Shown one piece after another: positions 26,097 through 34,731 of a stretch of 64,000 bases of DNA (positions within the stretch are counted from its first letter, which is position 1; each line of letters starts with the position of its first letter). Both the position numbers and the translations under genes were made by a program. The DNA comes from Candidatus Alloclostridium intestinigallinarum (GTDB lineage Bacteria > Bacillota > Clostridia > Christensenellales > UBA3700). Location: the NCBI GenBank assembly GCA_904382605.1, contig CAJFJA010000001.1:192793-256792 (forward strand), written 5' to 3'. Below the pieces are notes generated by a model. That model was given only the letters and a program-made list of their open reading frames with translations, ran no database searches and was not told the DNA's origin.

Positions 26097-26777
26097 ATGG
26101 AAAGAGTGGGTATTGTAACCGCGCTTGCGGACGAATCGGCAATATTGCGCGAAAACCTCGGGCAATATCTCGGCGCAGACTGCGGCGTTTACGAAGTGCA
26201 TAAATATCTGCTCGAAGGCAAGCAGGTATATCTTATCAACAGCGGGGTGGGCGAAATAGCCGCCGCCATGGCGGCGCAGTATCTTGCCATGCAGTATAAG
26301 ATAGAAATCGTGCTGAACGTGGGTCTGGTCGGTTCGCTCAACAAAAATCTCAGGCGCGGTATGCTCGCCTTGGTAAAAGAGGTCGTGCATTACGACTTTA
26401 CTCCTTCGTATTCGGATATATCGCGCATGGGCATACATATAGACAGGGATTCGGCAATTTTGACGCCGAGCATCGCCATTGCGGAAAAATCCGAACACCT
26501 CGCCGTATTGCCCAAGGTGAGAATTGCCAGCGGAGATAAGTTCATAAACGACAGCACGTTCAAGAATATGCTTGTCGAAAGATTTTCCTGCGACATATGC
26601 GATATGGAAAGCGCGGGACTTTTCTTCGTATGCGAGCGTTACAATCTTCCGCTCATCATGGTGAAATGCGTTTCCGACAACGCCGACGAAGGTGCGGACG
26701 AGAGTTTCAGCCGTGTGGTAGATGCGGGAGTAGGGCAGTACGTCGCCTGCGTGAAGGAGTTGCTCAAACAACTTTAA
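26097..26777 (+). CDS. mtnN: 5'-methylthioadenosine/S-adenosylhomocysteine nucleosidase
   Basis: A 226-residue PNP-fold enzyme that splits adenine from methylthioadenosine and S-adenosylhomocysteine in methyl-cycle recycling. The opening VGIVTALADESAIL, the phosphate-analog loop NSGVGEIAAAMA, the substrate-binding DMESAG and the catalytic SDNAD are in family order. It is co-transcribed with asnS (one-base gap), and GGAG from the asnS 3' end serves as ribosome site. Quorum-signal precursor formation (via LuxS) cannot be judged from this window. Confidence 0.92.
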   Translation: MERVGIVTALADESAILRENLGQYLGADCGVYEVHKYLLEGKQVYLINSGVGEIAAAMAAQYLAMQYKIEIVLNVGLVGSLNKNLRRGMLALVKEVVHYDFTPSYSDISRMGIHIDRDSAILTPSIAIAEKSEHLAVLPKVRIASGDKFINDSTFKNMLVERFSCDICDMESAGLFFVCERYNLPLIMVKCVSDNADEGADESFSRVVDAGVGQYVACVKELLKQL

Positions 26778-26796
26778 TTAAATTTGCGCGCAACGC

Positions 26797-26826
26797 TTGA
26801 CACAACCGCATAATATTGTTTAATAT
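26797..26826 (+). promoter_or_regulatory. Promoter for tRNA-Thr
   Basis: TTGACA, 18 bases, TAATAT, with the predicted start about 8 bases before the mature tRNA. Confidence 0.7.
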
Positions 26827-26841
26827 ATTATAGCGATATGC

Positions 26842-26917
26842 GCTACTGTGGCTCAGTTGGTAGAGCAGCTGATTCGTAATCAGCAGGTCGCCGGTTCGAG
26901 TCCGGCCAGTAGCTCCA
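26842..26917 (+). tRNA. tRNA-Thr (CGT), CCA encoded
   Basis: Complete cloverleaf: acceptor GCTACTG/CAGTAGC, anticodon stem GCTGA/TCAGC with loop TTCGTAA (anticodon CGT, reads ACG), T-arm GCCGG-TTCGAGT-CCGGC, discriminator T, then CCA. Its 3' 33 bases are repeated three more times downstream. Confidence 0.97.
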
Positions 26918-26955
26918 AAATAAAAAGGGCTCACAAATCGGGCTCTTTTTATTTT
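26917..26955 (+). terminator. Terminator of tRNA-Thr (first copy of array hairpin)
   Basis: A 16-bp stem, AAAATAAAAAGGGCTC with GGGCTCTTTTTATTTT (two G-T pairs), around a seven-base loop. The T-rich 3' arm makes it a good intrinsic terminator. It is also the first element of array unit 1. Confidence 0.85.
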
Positions 26956-27074
26956 GGAAAAACAGGTAGGAATCAACCGTAAGGAATGGTGGTTCCTTCT
27001 TCGGGGTCCCCGAAAATCGGATGATTTTTGGGGCAAACAAAAGGTCGCCGGTTCGAGTCCGGCCAGTAGCTCCA
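26918..27074 (+). repeat. tRNA-Thr tail array, unit 1
   Basis: A 157-base unit: terminator-like hairpin, hairpin AAGGAA/TTCCTT, TCGGGG/CCCCGA and the 11-bp hairpin CCCCGAAAATC/GATTTTTGGGG, then a copy (27042-27074) of the tRNA-Thr 3' 33 bases covering the variable region, the whole T-arm, the acceptor 3' strand and CCA. No acceptor 5' strand or D-arm is present, so it is not a tRNA gene. Confidence 0.95.
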
Positions 27075-27231
27075 AAATAAAAAGGGCCCACAAATCGGGC
27101 TCTTTTTATTTTGGAAAAACAGGTAGGAATCAACCGTAAGGAATGGTGATTCCTTCTTCGGGGTCCCCGAAAATCGGATGATTTTTGGGGCAAACAATAG
27201 GTCGCCGGTTCGAGTCCGGCCAGTAGCTCCA
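27075..27231 (+). repeat. tRNA-Thr tail array, unit 2
   Basis: A near-identical 157-base unit. The few differences from unit 1 include T to C within the terminator stem (turning a G-T pair into G-C), G to A in the AAGGAA hairpin loop and one A to T before the tRNA copy. Its tRNA-tail copy is at 27199-27231. Confidence 0.95.
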
Positions 27232-27383
27232 AAAATAAGAGAGTCCATTTCGGGCTCTCTTATTTTTGTACCACAGGTGCAAACTCAACCGAAAGGCCTG
27301 CTGGTTCTCTCTTCGGGGTCCCCGAAAATCGGATGATTTTTGGGGCAAACAAAAGGTCGCCGGTTCGAGTCCGGCCAGTAGCT
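27232..27383 (+). repeat. tRNA-Thr tail array, unit 3 (diverged)
   Basis: The 5' half has diverged strongly, yet the first hairpin is kept with changed sequence on both arms (AAAAATAAGAGAGTCC with GGGCTCTCTTATTTTT). The last ~85 bases, from CTCTTCGGGG to the tRNA tail (27354-27383), are almost identical to units 1 and 2. The copy stops after the discriminator T and lacks CCA; unique sequence follows. No gene lies between here and the GNAT gene stop at 27431. Confidence 0.92.
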
Positions 27384-27430
27384 TTTCATACATAAACGGA
27401 AATTGAGCATAACTGTTTGAAAACTTATAG

Positions 27431-27922
27431 TTATATAGTAAGCGCTTTTCGGAAAAACAATATCAAATCGCCGTCGTCGGTTATGCTTGTCAGATATTCC
27501 GTATAGCCGAAATGCAGATAAATGGCAAGGTTTCTCGTCATTTTCGCTTCACAGCCTATGGTAAGATATTTTATTCCAATATCTGCGGCGGTTTTTTCCA
27601 TCAGTTTGAACAGTTTGGATATGTGTCCCTGCGCTTCAAATTGCTTTTCAATGCGCACGGTTGAGATATAAGCCGTGTCGCGGTCGTTGCAGAGTATACC
27701 CTTGATTTCAGAGTCAATGACGTCTTTGAGCAGGACGAGCGTAGCCTGACCGACGGGGTCGCCGTCGGTTACAACCACAAATGTGATTATTTTTTTGCGT
27801 TTATTCGCGTTTATAAATTGCGTTTTCCATTCCGGATAACGGGGGTCGCCCGCATTTTCGGCAATGTCTTTATCCCAGATACGTTCTAAATCTTCGGTTG
27901 TGGCTTTGCGGTATTCGAACAT
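27431..27922 (-). CDS. GNAT family N-acetyltransferase
   Basis: A 163-residue GNAT fold. The N-terminal FEYRKATTEDLERIWDKDI, the beta4 strand with STVRIEKQFEAQGHISKLFKLM (acetyl-CoA loop Q/R-x-x-G-x-A-like, here EAQGHIS) and the terminal GFYTEY-like segment HFGYTEYLTS fit the family. It would acetylate a small molecule or protein amine. AAGGAG precedes the ATG and a promoter with 17-base spacing lies upstream. Divergent from the lipoprotein gene. Substrate unknown. Confidence 0.88.
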   Translation of the reverse strand: MFEYRKATTEDLERIWDKDIAENAGDPRYPEWKTQFINANKRKKIITFVVVTDGDPVGQATLVLLKDVIDSEIKGILCNDRDTAYISTVRIEKQFEAQGHISKLFKLMEKTAADIGIKYLTIGCEAKMTRNLAIYLHFGYTEYLTSITDDGDLILFFRKALTI

Positions 27923-27941
27923 GGCGGTTCTCCTTTTAGGT

Positions 27942-27970
27942 ATTGTATCATATAATAAGTTTTTCGTAAA
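27942..27970 (-). promoter_or_regulatory. SigA promoter for GNAT gene
   Basis: On the minus strand: TTTACG, 17 bases, TACAAT, preceding an AAGGAG ribosome site. Confidence 0.7.
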
Positions 27971-27988
27971 GAAATGCCGCGTTGTTTA

Positions 27989-28017
27989 TTGACAGCTTAA
28001 CAAATTCATATTATAAT
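27989..28017 (+). promoter_or_regulatory. Consensus SigA promoter for repeat lipoprotein
   Basis: Perfect TTGACA and TATAAT with a 17-base spacer, 35 bases before the ATG. Confidence 0.88.
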
Positions 28018-28052
28018 TATATCAAAGATAAAGCGGAGATTCGGTTAAAAAG

Positions 28053-29888
28053 ATGAACGAAAAGGGCAAAAATGCTTTCAGGGCGGTATTGATAGTTGTT
28101 GTGCTTATTTTTGCAATGTGCTTTGCGCTTGCGGCTTGCGCGACGGGGGAAGACGTACAGATTGAAAAAGTGACTTCGGCAAGCGAAATTAACAGGCTTA
28201 TTGCCAAAGCAAACTTTACCGCGGAAAACGCCGTCAGGGACAAAATGGAAGAGCGGTACGGCGCTTTGTCGGATTATTCGTATAATAACGGAAGGGCGAC
28301 GGCGGATATAGAAAAGGACGGAAAAAGTTATTCGGTTACGGTTGAAATTGAAGTTGACGAAAGCGATTTTTCCGTGACAAGATATAAAAATGCGACCCGT
28401 TCGGGCGACAGCCTGATTTACACGCAGAACGGCGAAGAGGTTGCTTATAACGTTGCGGATAAGATTATCGTTGAAGAAAACGGCTATTTTTACGTGATAG
28501 ACGTAAGCGGCGCACGCGCGGAAATAGACAGGGCGGTTTCCGCCGCAATATTGACTGAAAAAGGCGGAAGCCAGGAAGAAAAACCGGATACGCAAATTGA
28601 AACAGTTGAAGATATAAACGTGATTGAACAGCTGCTCAGCCAAAAAGATTTGTCAATCGAAGCGCTTGCAAAAGCTGCTGCAACAGCATTTTACGGGCAA
28701 GACAATGTTTCAAACCTCAGCTATCAGAACGGCATTGTAAGCGGTCAGGCAAAAACAGCTGAAGGCACAGTCAATTTCTCGGCAAACCTTGATCTTTCCG
28801 CAACTGATTTCGAAGGGAAGTTTTATGTCGGCACAAAGCTCGGCGCAGACGGCAAAACCTTGACCTTTTATCAAAACGGCACGTCGGCAACTTTGACGAT
28901 CACACAAGACTTGGCGGCAATTGAAACTGCGGACGGCGTCAACATTCTTGACACAGCTGCTGCAGAAGAAATGGTTGCAAACAAATTTAAAACAACAAAC
29001 AACGAAACCTCAGCTCCATCTCAAGACATCACCTTTGACAGCTGGCAAGAACTTGTTGATTTGATTGGTATAGAGAATGAATCAACTTTAGAACAAGCAA
29101 TGGCAGAAATTATCAAGAAAAATTTGGTAACTCTGGATTTTGTTCAGTGGGTTGTTGGTTCTTATTCTGGCGGACCAGAAACGACTCTTGAAAATACAGA
29201 TACCTTAAAATTAGCATTTAAGCTAAATCAAAATCAAGAAATTGAATCAATTTCGTGGATGGGAGTCAGATATGCCTTTAGATCAGACACTGAAGACCAT
29301 TTGCGTGTTGTTACAGTTCCATTAACTTCTCCAATATCATATAAAACAATAAAAGCAACGGAAAATTTGGCGGAGGATCAAGAAAACGATAATTGTATAT
29401 CTTTTGGTGATATTACTTTGGATTTGTCAAACTACGCTAACGAAATTTTATATGATAAAAATGCTATTACTGTAGATCAGTTATATTACGGTTCACATTC
29501 TTTAACTGACACAAATCAAACATATTTTGACCTTTGCATGCCACTTGCAGTTGAGGCAGGGCTAATTGATGCAGATGCGAACATTGCATTTTGTTTTGTG
29601 CAAGGAAGAAGCAGCACAAATGCAGAATGGGGAACTACATTTAATATAGCAATAAGTTTTGTAGATTTATCTACAAACAAGTATTATACTTTAGCATTTG
29701 TATTTGATGATAATCGAACTTCTGGCACATCTATAATTGACGAAATCAATAAAGCAATAGAAAGTGGAAACTATAGTGCTACTATTAGATCAGAGAACAC
29801 AATAATTTCAGGGGACCAAATCTTTGAATTTGAGGATGCTTTGGATGGTATTGTCAAATATACAATTTCATCTGAAAATCAAAAATAA
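28053..29888 (+). CDS. Mosaic repeat-bearing lipoprotein, unknown function
   Basis: A 611-residue protein with a signal peptide and lipobox L-A-A-C (Cys29). Residues ~40-144 and ~175-285 are two copies of one domain: an Asp/Glu-led helix, a helix ending in a YG or FYG turn (ERYGALSDYSYNNG against TAFYGQDNVSNLSYQNG), a strand pair ending in SDF/TDF, then a YQNG/TQNG hairpin. The rest (~320-611) is a different, unrecognised domain. Base composition changes along the gene: the first ~550 bases look like the host, while the part after about 28980 is much richer in A+T and uses TTA, AGA and ATA freely. A surface role is likely; no enzyme motif seen. Confidence 0.8.
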   Translation: MNEKGKNAFRAVLIVVVLIFAMCFALAACATGEDVQIEKVTSASEINRLIAKANFTAENAVRDKMEERYGALSDYSYNNGRATADIEKDGKSYSVTVEIEVDESDFSVTRYKNATRSGDSLIYTQNGEEVAYNVADKIIVEENGYFYVIDVSGARAEIDRAVSAAILTEKGGSQEEKPDTQIETVEDINVIEQLLSQKDLSIEALAKAAATAFYGQDNVSNLSYQNGIVSGQAKTAEGTVNFSANLDLSATDFEGKFYVGTKLGADGKTLTFYQNGTSATLTITQDLAAIETADGVNILDTAAAEEMVANKFKTTNNETSAPSQDITFDSWQELVDLIGIENESTLEQAMAEIIKKNLVTLDFVQWVVGSYSGGPETTLENTDTLKLAFKLNQNQEIESISWMGVRYAFRSDTEDHLRVVTVPLTSPISYKTIKATENLAEDQENDNCISFGDITLDLSNYANEILYDKNAITVDQLYYGSHSLTDTNQTYFDLCMPLAVEAGLIDADANIAFCFVQGRSSTNAEWGTTFNIAISFVDLSTNKYYTLAFVFDDNRTSGTSIIDEINKAIESGNYSATIRSENTIISGDQIFEFEDALDGIVKYTISSENQK

Positions 29889-29891
29889 GTC

Positions 29892-29918
29892 AAGCTTGGT
29901 GAAAAGCCAAGCTTTTTT
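29892..29918 (+). terminator. Rho-independent terminator
   Basis: AAGCTTGG pairs with CCAAGCTT around TGAAAAG, followed by a T run, a few bases after the lipoprotein stop. Confidence 0.92.
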
Positions 29919-29940
29919 GTTGCAAAAAACTTGATTTCAT

Positions 29941-29978
29941 CGCCGAGTGTTGACACATATCGGCGTATTTGTTATAAT
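29941..29978 (+). promoter_or_regulatory. Promoter with overlapping dyad (operator candidate) for GH35 gene
   Basis: TTGACA (29950-29955), 17 bases, TATAAT (29973-29978). A dyad CGCCGA...TCGGCG (29941-29965), with inner GTGT/ACAC, surrounds the -35 box, a position typical of a LacI-type or other repressor operator. Confidence 0.75.
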
Positions 29979-30008
29979 TTTATCGAATTGACATAAGAGG
30001 TGAAAATT

Positions 30009-31772
30009 ATGTTGGAAATCAAAGACGGCAAATTTTACTTAAACGGTGAAGAATTTCACATTTATTCCGGTTGTATACATTATTTCCGCGTACCCGAACA
30101 GTTGTGGGAGGACAGGCTTGCCAAATTGAAGGCGGCGGGACTTAACACGGTGGAAACCTATGTGGCGTGGAATATGCACGAGCCGAAAAAGGGCGAGTAC
30201 AATTTTTCCGGAATGGCGGATATAGTAAAGTTTATAAAGATTGCGCAAAAGCTGGGGCTGTACGTCATTCTGCGCCCCGGTCCGTACATATGCGCGGAGT
30301 GGGATCTGGGCGGGTTGCCCGGGTGGATGCTCGCGGATAAAAACGTGGTGCTCCGCTGTATGAACAAGGCGTACCTTTCATACGTGAAAGAATGGTTCGA
30401 AGTGCTGTTCGACAAGGTGCGCGATTTGCAGATTACGCGCGGCGGCAATATTATCGCCATGCAGATAGAAAACGAGTACGGCTCTTACGGCAACGACAAG
30501 GAGTATCTGACGTATATAAAAGACGTGATGGTTTCCTGCGGCGCGGAAGTGCTGTTATTTACCGCCGACGGCAATTGGTGCAATATGGTTTCGGGCGGCG
30601 GTCTGGACGGCGTTTACAAGGCGCTTACTTTCGGTTCTAACGCAAAAGGAGCTTTCGGGGCGCTGGACGGGCTTCAGGACGAAAATATGCCCAAAACGTG
30701 TATGGAATTCTGGGACGGATGGTTCGACCATTGGGGCGAAAAACACCACGTGCGCCCCGCAAAGCAGGTGGAAAAAGAGATAAAAGACTTTTTGGATATG
30801 GGCGCGAATTTCAACCTGTATATGTTCCACGGCGGCACGAACTTCGGCTTTACCGCAGGCGCGAACCGCCATTCCAAGTATCAGCCGACCACGACAAGCT
30901 ACGACTACAACGCGCCTTTGAGCGAGTGGGGCGATTACACTCCGCTTTACCACGTGTTGCGCAAACTCATGCTTGAACGCCGCGGCATAAAGGAGAGTGA
31001 GTTGCCTTTGCCGCCCGCGCCGAAATATGTGAACATAGGGGAAGTAAAACTTACGCAGTTTGCCTCCCTTACGGGCAACCTTGACAATATCGGCGAAAAG
31101 CACCGTTCGGGCAATCCCGCTTCCATGGAAGATTTGGGACAGCAGTCCGGCTATATGTATTATAAAACCAAGGTTACGGGCAGGTATGTTATGCAGCCGC
31201 TGACGATAAGCGGAATACACGATCTGGCGTATATCAGCGTGAACGGCGGCGCGCCCAAGCGCGTTTATCGCAACAAGCGCGGTCTGTTCCTGACCAGGGA
31301 TAAGGGCAGCACGACGTTTTTGCAGGCTATCGGCAAAGAAGGGCTTACCCTCGACATATTCGTCGACTGCATGGGCAGGGTAAACTACGGCAGTAAGATA
31401 TACGACCGCAAGGGCATACAGGACGTGACTTTCGGAGCGCAGCACATTTTCGGCTGGGATATTTACACTCTGCCTATGGATAATCTGGAAAAGCTGGCTT
31501 ATGACGGCAAAAAGGAAGCGCCCTGCTTTATGCGCGGCACGTTCGACGCGCCCGCCAAGGGAGAATGTTTCGTGCACATGAAGGGCTTTACCAAGGGCTT
31601 TGTAACCGTGAACGGCTTTAATCTGGGCAGATATTGGAATATAGGACCGCAAAAGGCGCTTTACCTTCCTTCCACGCTGCTCAAAGAAAAGGGCAACGAG
31701 ATAATAGTTTTCGAGCAGGAAGGCTACTTTGCGCCTTCGGTAAGCATTACCGGCAAGCCCGATTTGGGTTAA
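30009..31772 (+). CDS. Beta-galactosidase, glycoside hydrolase family 35
   Basis: A 587-residue GH35 enzyme, from the ATG spaced six bases after AGAGGTG (the GTG three codons earlier overlaps the ribosome site). GH35 landmarks: GCIHYFRVPEQLWEDRL (21-37), LRPGPYICAEWDLGGLPGWM, acid/base E156 in QIENEYG, and nucleophile E233 in CMEFWDGWFDHWG. The C-terminal beta-sandwich domains close with LGRYWNIGPQKALYLP. No signal peptide, so it should work in the cytoplasm on imported beta-galactosides. No transporter gene adjoins it; a GPH symporter and an MFS gene lie elsewhere in the window. The dyad at its promoter suggests sugar-dependent repression. Confidence 0.96.
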   Translation: MLEIKDGKFYLNGEEFHIYSGCIHYFRVPEQLWEDRLAKLKAAGLNTVETYVAWNMHEPKKGEYNFSGMADIVKFIKIAQKLGLYVILRPGPYICAEWDLGGLPGWMLADKNVVLRCMNKAYLSYVKEWFEVLFDKVRDLQITRGGNIIAMQIENEYGSYGNDKEYLTYIKDVMVSCGAEVLLFTADGNWCNMVSGGGLDGVYKALTFGSNAKGAFGALDGLQDENMPKTCMEFWDGWFDHWGEKHHVRPAKQVEKEIKDFLDMGANFNLYMFHGGTNFGFTAGANRHSKYQPTTTSYDYNAPLSEWGDYTPLYHVLRKLMLERRGIKESELPLPPAPKYVNIGEVKLTQFASLTGNLDNIGEKHRSGNPASMEDLGQQSGYMYYKTKVTGRYVMQPLTISGIHDLAYISVNGGAPKRVYRNKRGLFLTRDKGSTTFLQAIGKEGLTLDIFVDCMGRVNYGSKIYDRKGIQDVTFGAQHIFGWDIYTLPMDNLEKLAYDGKKEAPCFMRGTFDAPAKGECFVHMKGFTKGFVTVNGFNLGRYWNIGPQKALYLPSTLLKEKGNEIIVFEQEGYFAPSVSITGKPDLG

Positions 31773-31797
31773 AATAGATAAAATGTCGTAAAATTAC

Positions 31798-31827
31798 CCC
31801 CTCAACACGGGTTGAGGGGATATTTTT
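31798..31827 (+). terminator. Terminator after GH35 gene
   Basis: CCCCTCAAC pairs with GTTGAGGGG around ACGG, followed by ATATTTTT. Confidence 0.8.
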
Positions 31828-31833
31828 ATGTAA

Positions 31834-33291
<1,458 letters not shown>

Positions 33292-33330
33292 TTTTTACAA
33301 TAAAAAGTTATATTATAACTAAAACTTTTA

Positions 33331-33359
33331 TCGGACCGTTCAAAACGGTCCGATTTTTT
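33331..33359 (+). terminator. Rho-independent terminator after gdhA
   Basis: TCGGACCGTT pairs with AACGGTCCGA (10 bp) around CAA, followed by six T. Confidence 0.95.
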
Positions 33360-33381
33360 ATTTTATTGACTGCCGTATGGG

Positions 33382-33410
33382 TTGCAATGCGGGCGCGTGT
33401 GTGCTAAAAT
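33382..33410 (+). promoter_or_regulatory. SigA promoter for purine operon
   Basis: TTGCAA, 17 bases, TAAAAT. The ~60-base leader has a small hairpin (GCGGC/GCCGC). No purine or PRPP riboswitch core and no PurBox was recognised. Confidence 0.65.
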
Positions 33411-33475
33411 ATAAACGACATACGGGGCGGCGGTTTGCCGCGGGAATATGTTTCAATAATTTTTCGGAGAGTATT

Positions 33476-33970
33476 ATGGCTAAAGTTGCTGTTGTAATGG
33501 GAAGTTTAAGCGATCTGGACGCGGTCCGTCCCTGCATTGACATTTTGAAAAAGTTCGACGTCGAGGTTGTTGCAAGGGTCATATCCGCGCACCGCACGCC
33601 CGACACCGCGCACGAGTTTGCTTCGTCTGCGGAAAAAGAGGGGATAGAAGTGCTCATCTGCGCGGCAGGTAAAGCTGCCCACCTGGGCGGCGTTATGGCG
33701 GCGTTCACTCCTCTGCCCGTAATAGGGCTTCCCATTAAAAGTTCGACTATGGACGGGCTGGACAGTCTGCTTTCCATGGTTCAGATGCCCGCGGGTATTC
33801 CCGTGGCGACGGTTGCCATTAACGGCGCGCTCAACGCGGGACTTCTCGCTGTGCAGATTCTGGCAATCAAGTATCCCGATCTGATGAATAAATTTAAGGC
33901 GTATAAGGCGGAAATGGCTGAAAAAATTGCCGCGGACGACGCTAAATTACAAAAGGAGTTAAACAAATGA
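33476..33970 (+). CDS. purE: 5-(carboxyamino)imidazole ribonucleotide mutase PurE
   Basis: A 164-residue class-defining PurE: GSLSDLD near the N-terminus (phosphate and substrate loop) and [12 protein letters not shown] with the catalytic histidine. It moves the carboxylate of N5-CAIR to C4 (class I), a reaction that normally needs PurK; no purK is seen here, so a class II enzyme using CO2 directly cannot be ruled out. The ATG at 33476 has CGGAGAG upstream; the longer frame is rejected. The stop overlaps purC by four bases. Confidence 0.95.
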   Translation: MAKVAVVMGSLSDLDAVRPCIDILKKFDVEVVARVISAHRTPDTAHEFASSAEKEGIEVLICAAGKAAHLGGVMAAFTPLPVIGLPIKSSTMDGLDSLLSMVQMPAGIPVATVAINGALNAGLLAVQILAIKYPDLMNKFKAYKAEMAEKIAADDAKLQKELNK

Positions 33971-34674
33971 AAAGACTTGAACAGCTTTACGAAGGAAAGG
34001 CTAAGAAGGTTTTCTTAACCGATGATCCCGACGTGGTTATCGTTTCCTACAAGGACGACGCCACCGCTTTTAACGGCATTAAGAAAGGACAGATTAAGGA
34101 CAAGGGCATTGTGAACAACATCTGCTCCAACCACCTGTTCAGACTTTTGGAGAGCAAGGGTATTCCCACCCACTACGTAGAGCAGATAAACGAGCGCGAA
34201 ACTTACGTCAAGAAAGTACAGATAGTTCCGCTCGAAGTCATCGTCAGAAATATTGCGGCAGGCTCCATGTCCAAGCGTCTGGGCATTGCGGAAGGCACCG
34301 TGCTCAAAAAGCCCGTCGTCGAATTTTCCTATAAGGACGACGCGCTCGGCGATCCGCTCATAAACGACGACCACGCTTTGGCTCTCGGCGCGGCTACCGA
34401 GGACGAACTTGCCACCATTAAGGCGCTCGCGCTCAAAGTCAACGACATTCTTAAAGAATATTTTGCCGAAATAGGCGTAACGCTCGTCGACTTCAAGCTG
34501 GAATTCGGCCGTTACAAGGGCGGCATCGTGCTTGCAGACGAGATTTCTCCCGATACCTGCCGTTTCTGGGACAGCAAGACGGGCGAAAAGCTGGATAAGG
34601 ACCGTTTCCGCCGCGATCTTGACGACGTGGATAAGGGTTACAGAGAAATCAAGAAGAGAATGGGTCTTGAATAA
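33967..34674 (+). CDS. purC: SAICAR synthase PurC
   Basis: A 235-residue enzyme that joins aspartate to CAIR using ATP. The N-terminal YEGKAKKVF and the central [20 protein letters not shown] are the family signatures. It overlaps purE by ATGA and carries GGAG within the purE end as ribosome site. In related operons purF follows here; instead there is a hairpin and then purM. Confidence 0.97.
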   Translation: MKRLEQLYEGKAKKVFLTDDPDVVIVSYKDDATAFNGIKKGQIKDKGIVNNICSNHLFRLLESKGIPTHYVEQINERETYVKKVQIVPLEVIVRNIAAGSMSKRLGIAEGTVLKKPVVEFSYKDDALGDPLINDDHALALGAATEDELATIKALALKVNDILKEYFAEIGVTLVDFKLEFGRYKGGIVLADEISPDTCRFWDSKTGEKLDKDRFRRDLDDVDKGYREIKKRMGLE

Positions 34675-34681
34675 CAGACTT

Positions 34682-34707
34682 ATACCGCCTTTTTACAGGG
34701 GCGGTAT
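34682..34707 (+). terminator. Intra-operon hairpin between purC and purM
   Basis: ATACCGCC pairs with GGCGGTAT (8 bp) around a T-rich loop, followed by TTGTCC. The T tract is too poor for a full terminator; partial attenuation or mRNA processing is possible. Confidence 0.5.
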
Positions 34708-34731
34708 TTGTCCTATTTTACGGAGGTTTAC

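Noticed and set aside
26918..27383. CRISPR array
   Set aside because: Only three units of ~155 bases with no short repeat/unique spacer pattern and no cas genes; the repeats are tRNA tails.
26843..27393. Overlapping minus-strand frames of 87-129 residues with GLEPATFCLPQ and WPDSNRRPA segments
   Set aside because: They are reverse-strand translations of the tRNA-Thr tail repeats; such segments are typical spurious proteins from tRNA genes, with no ribosome sites.
33360..33475. Purine, ZTP or PRPP riboswitch in front of purE
   Set aside because: The leader is short (~60 bases) and has only one five-bp hairpin; none of the core motifs is present.
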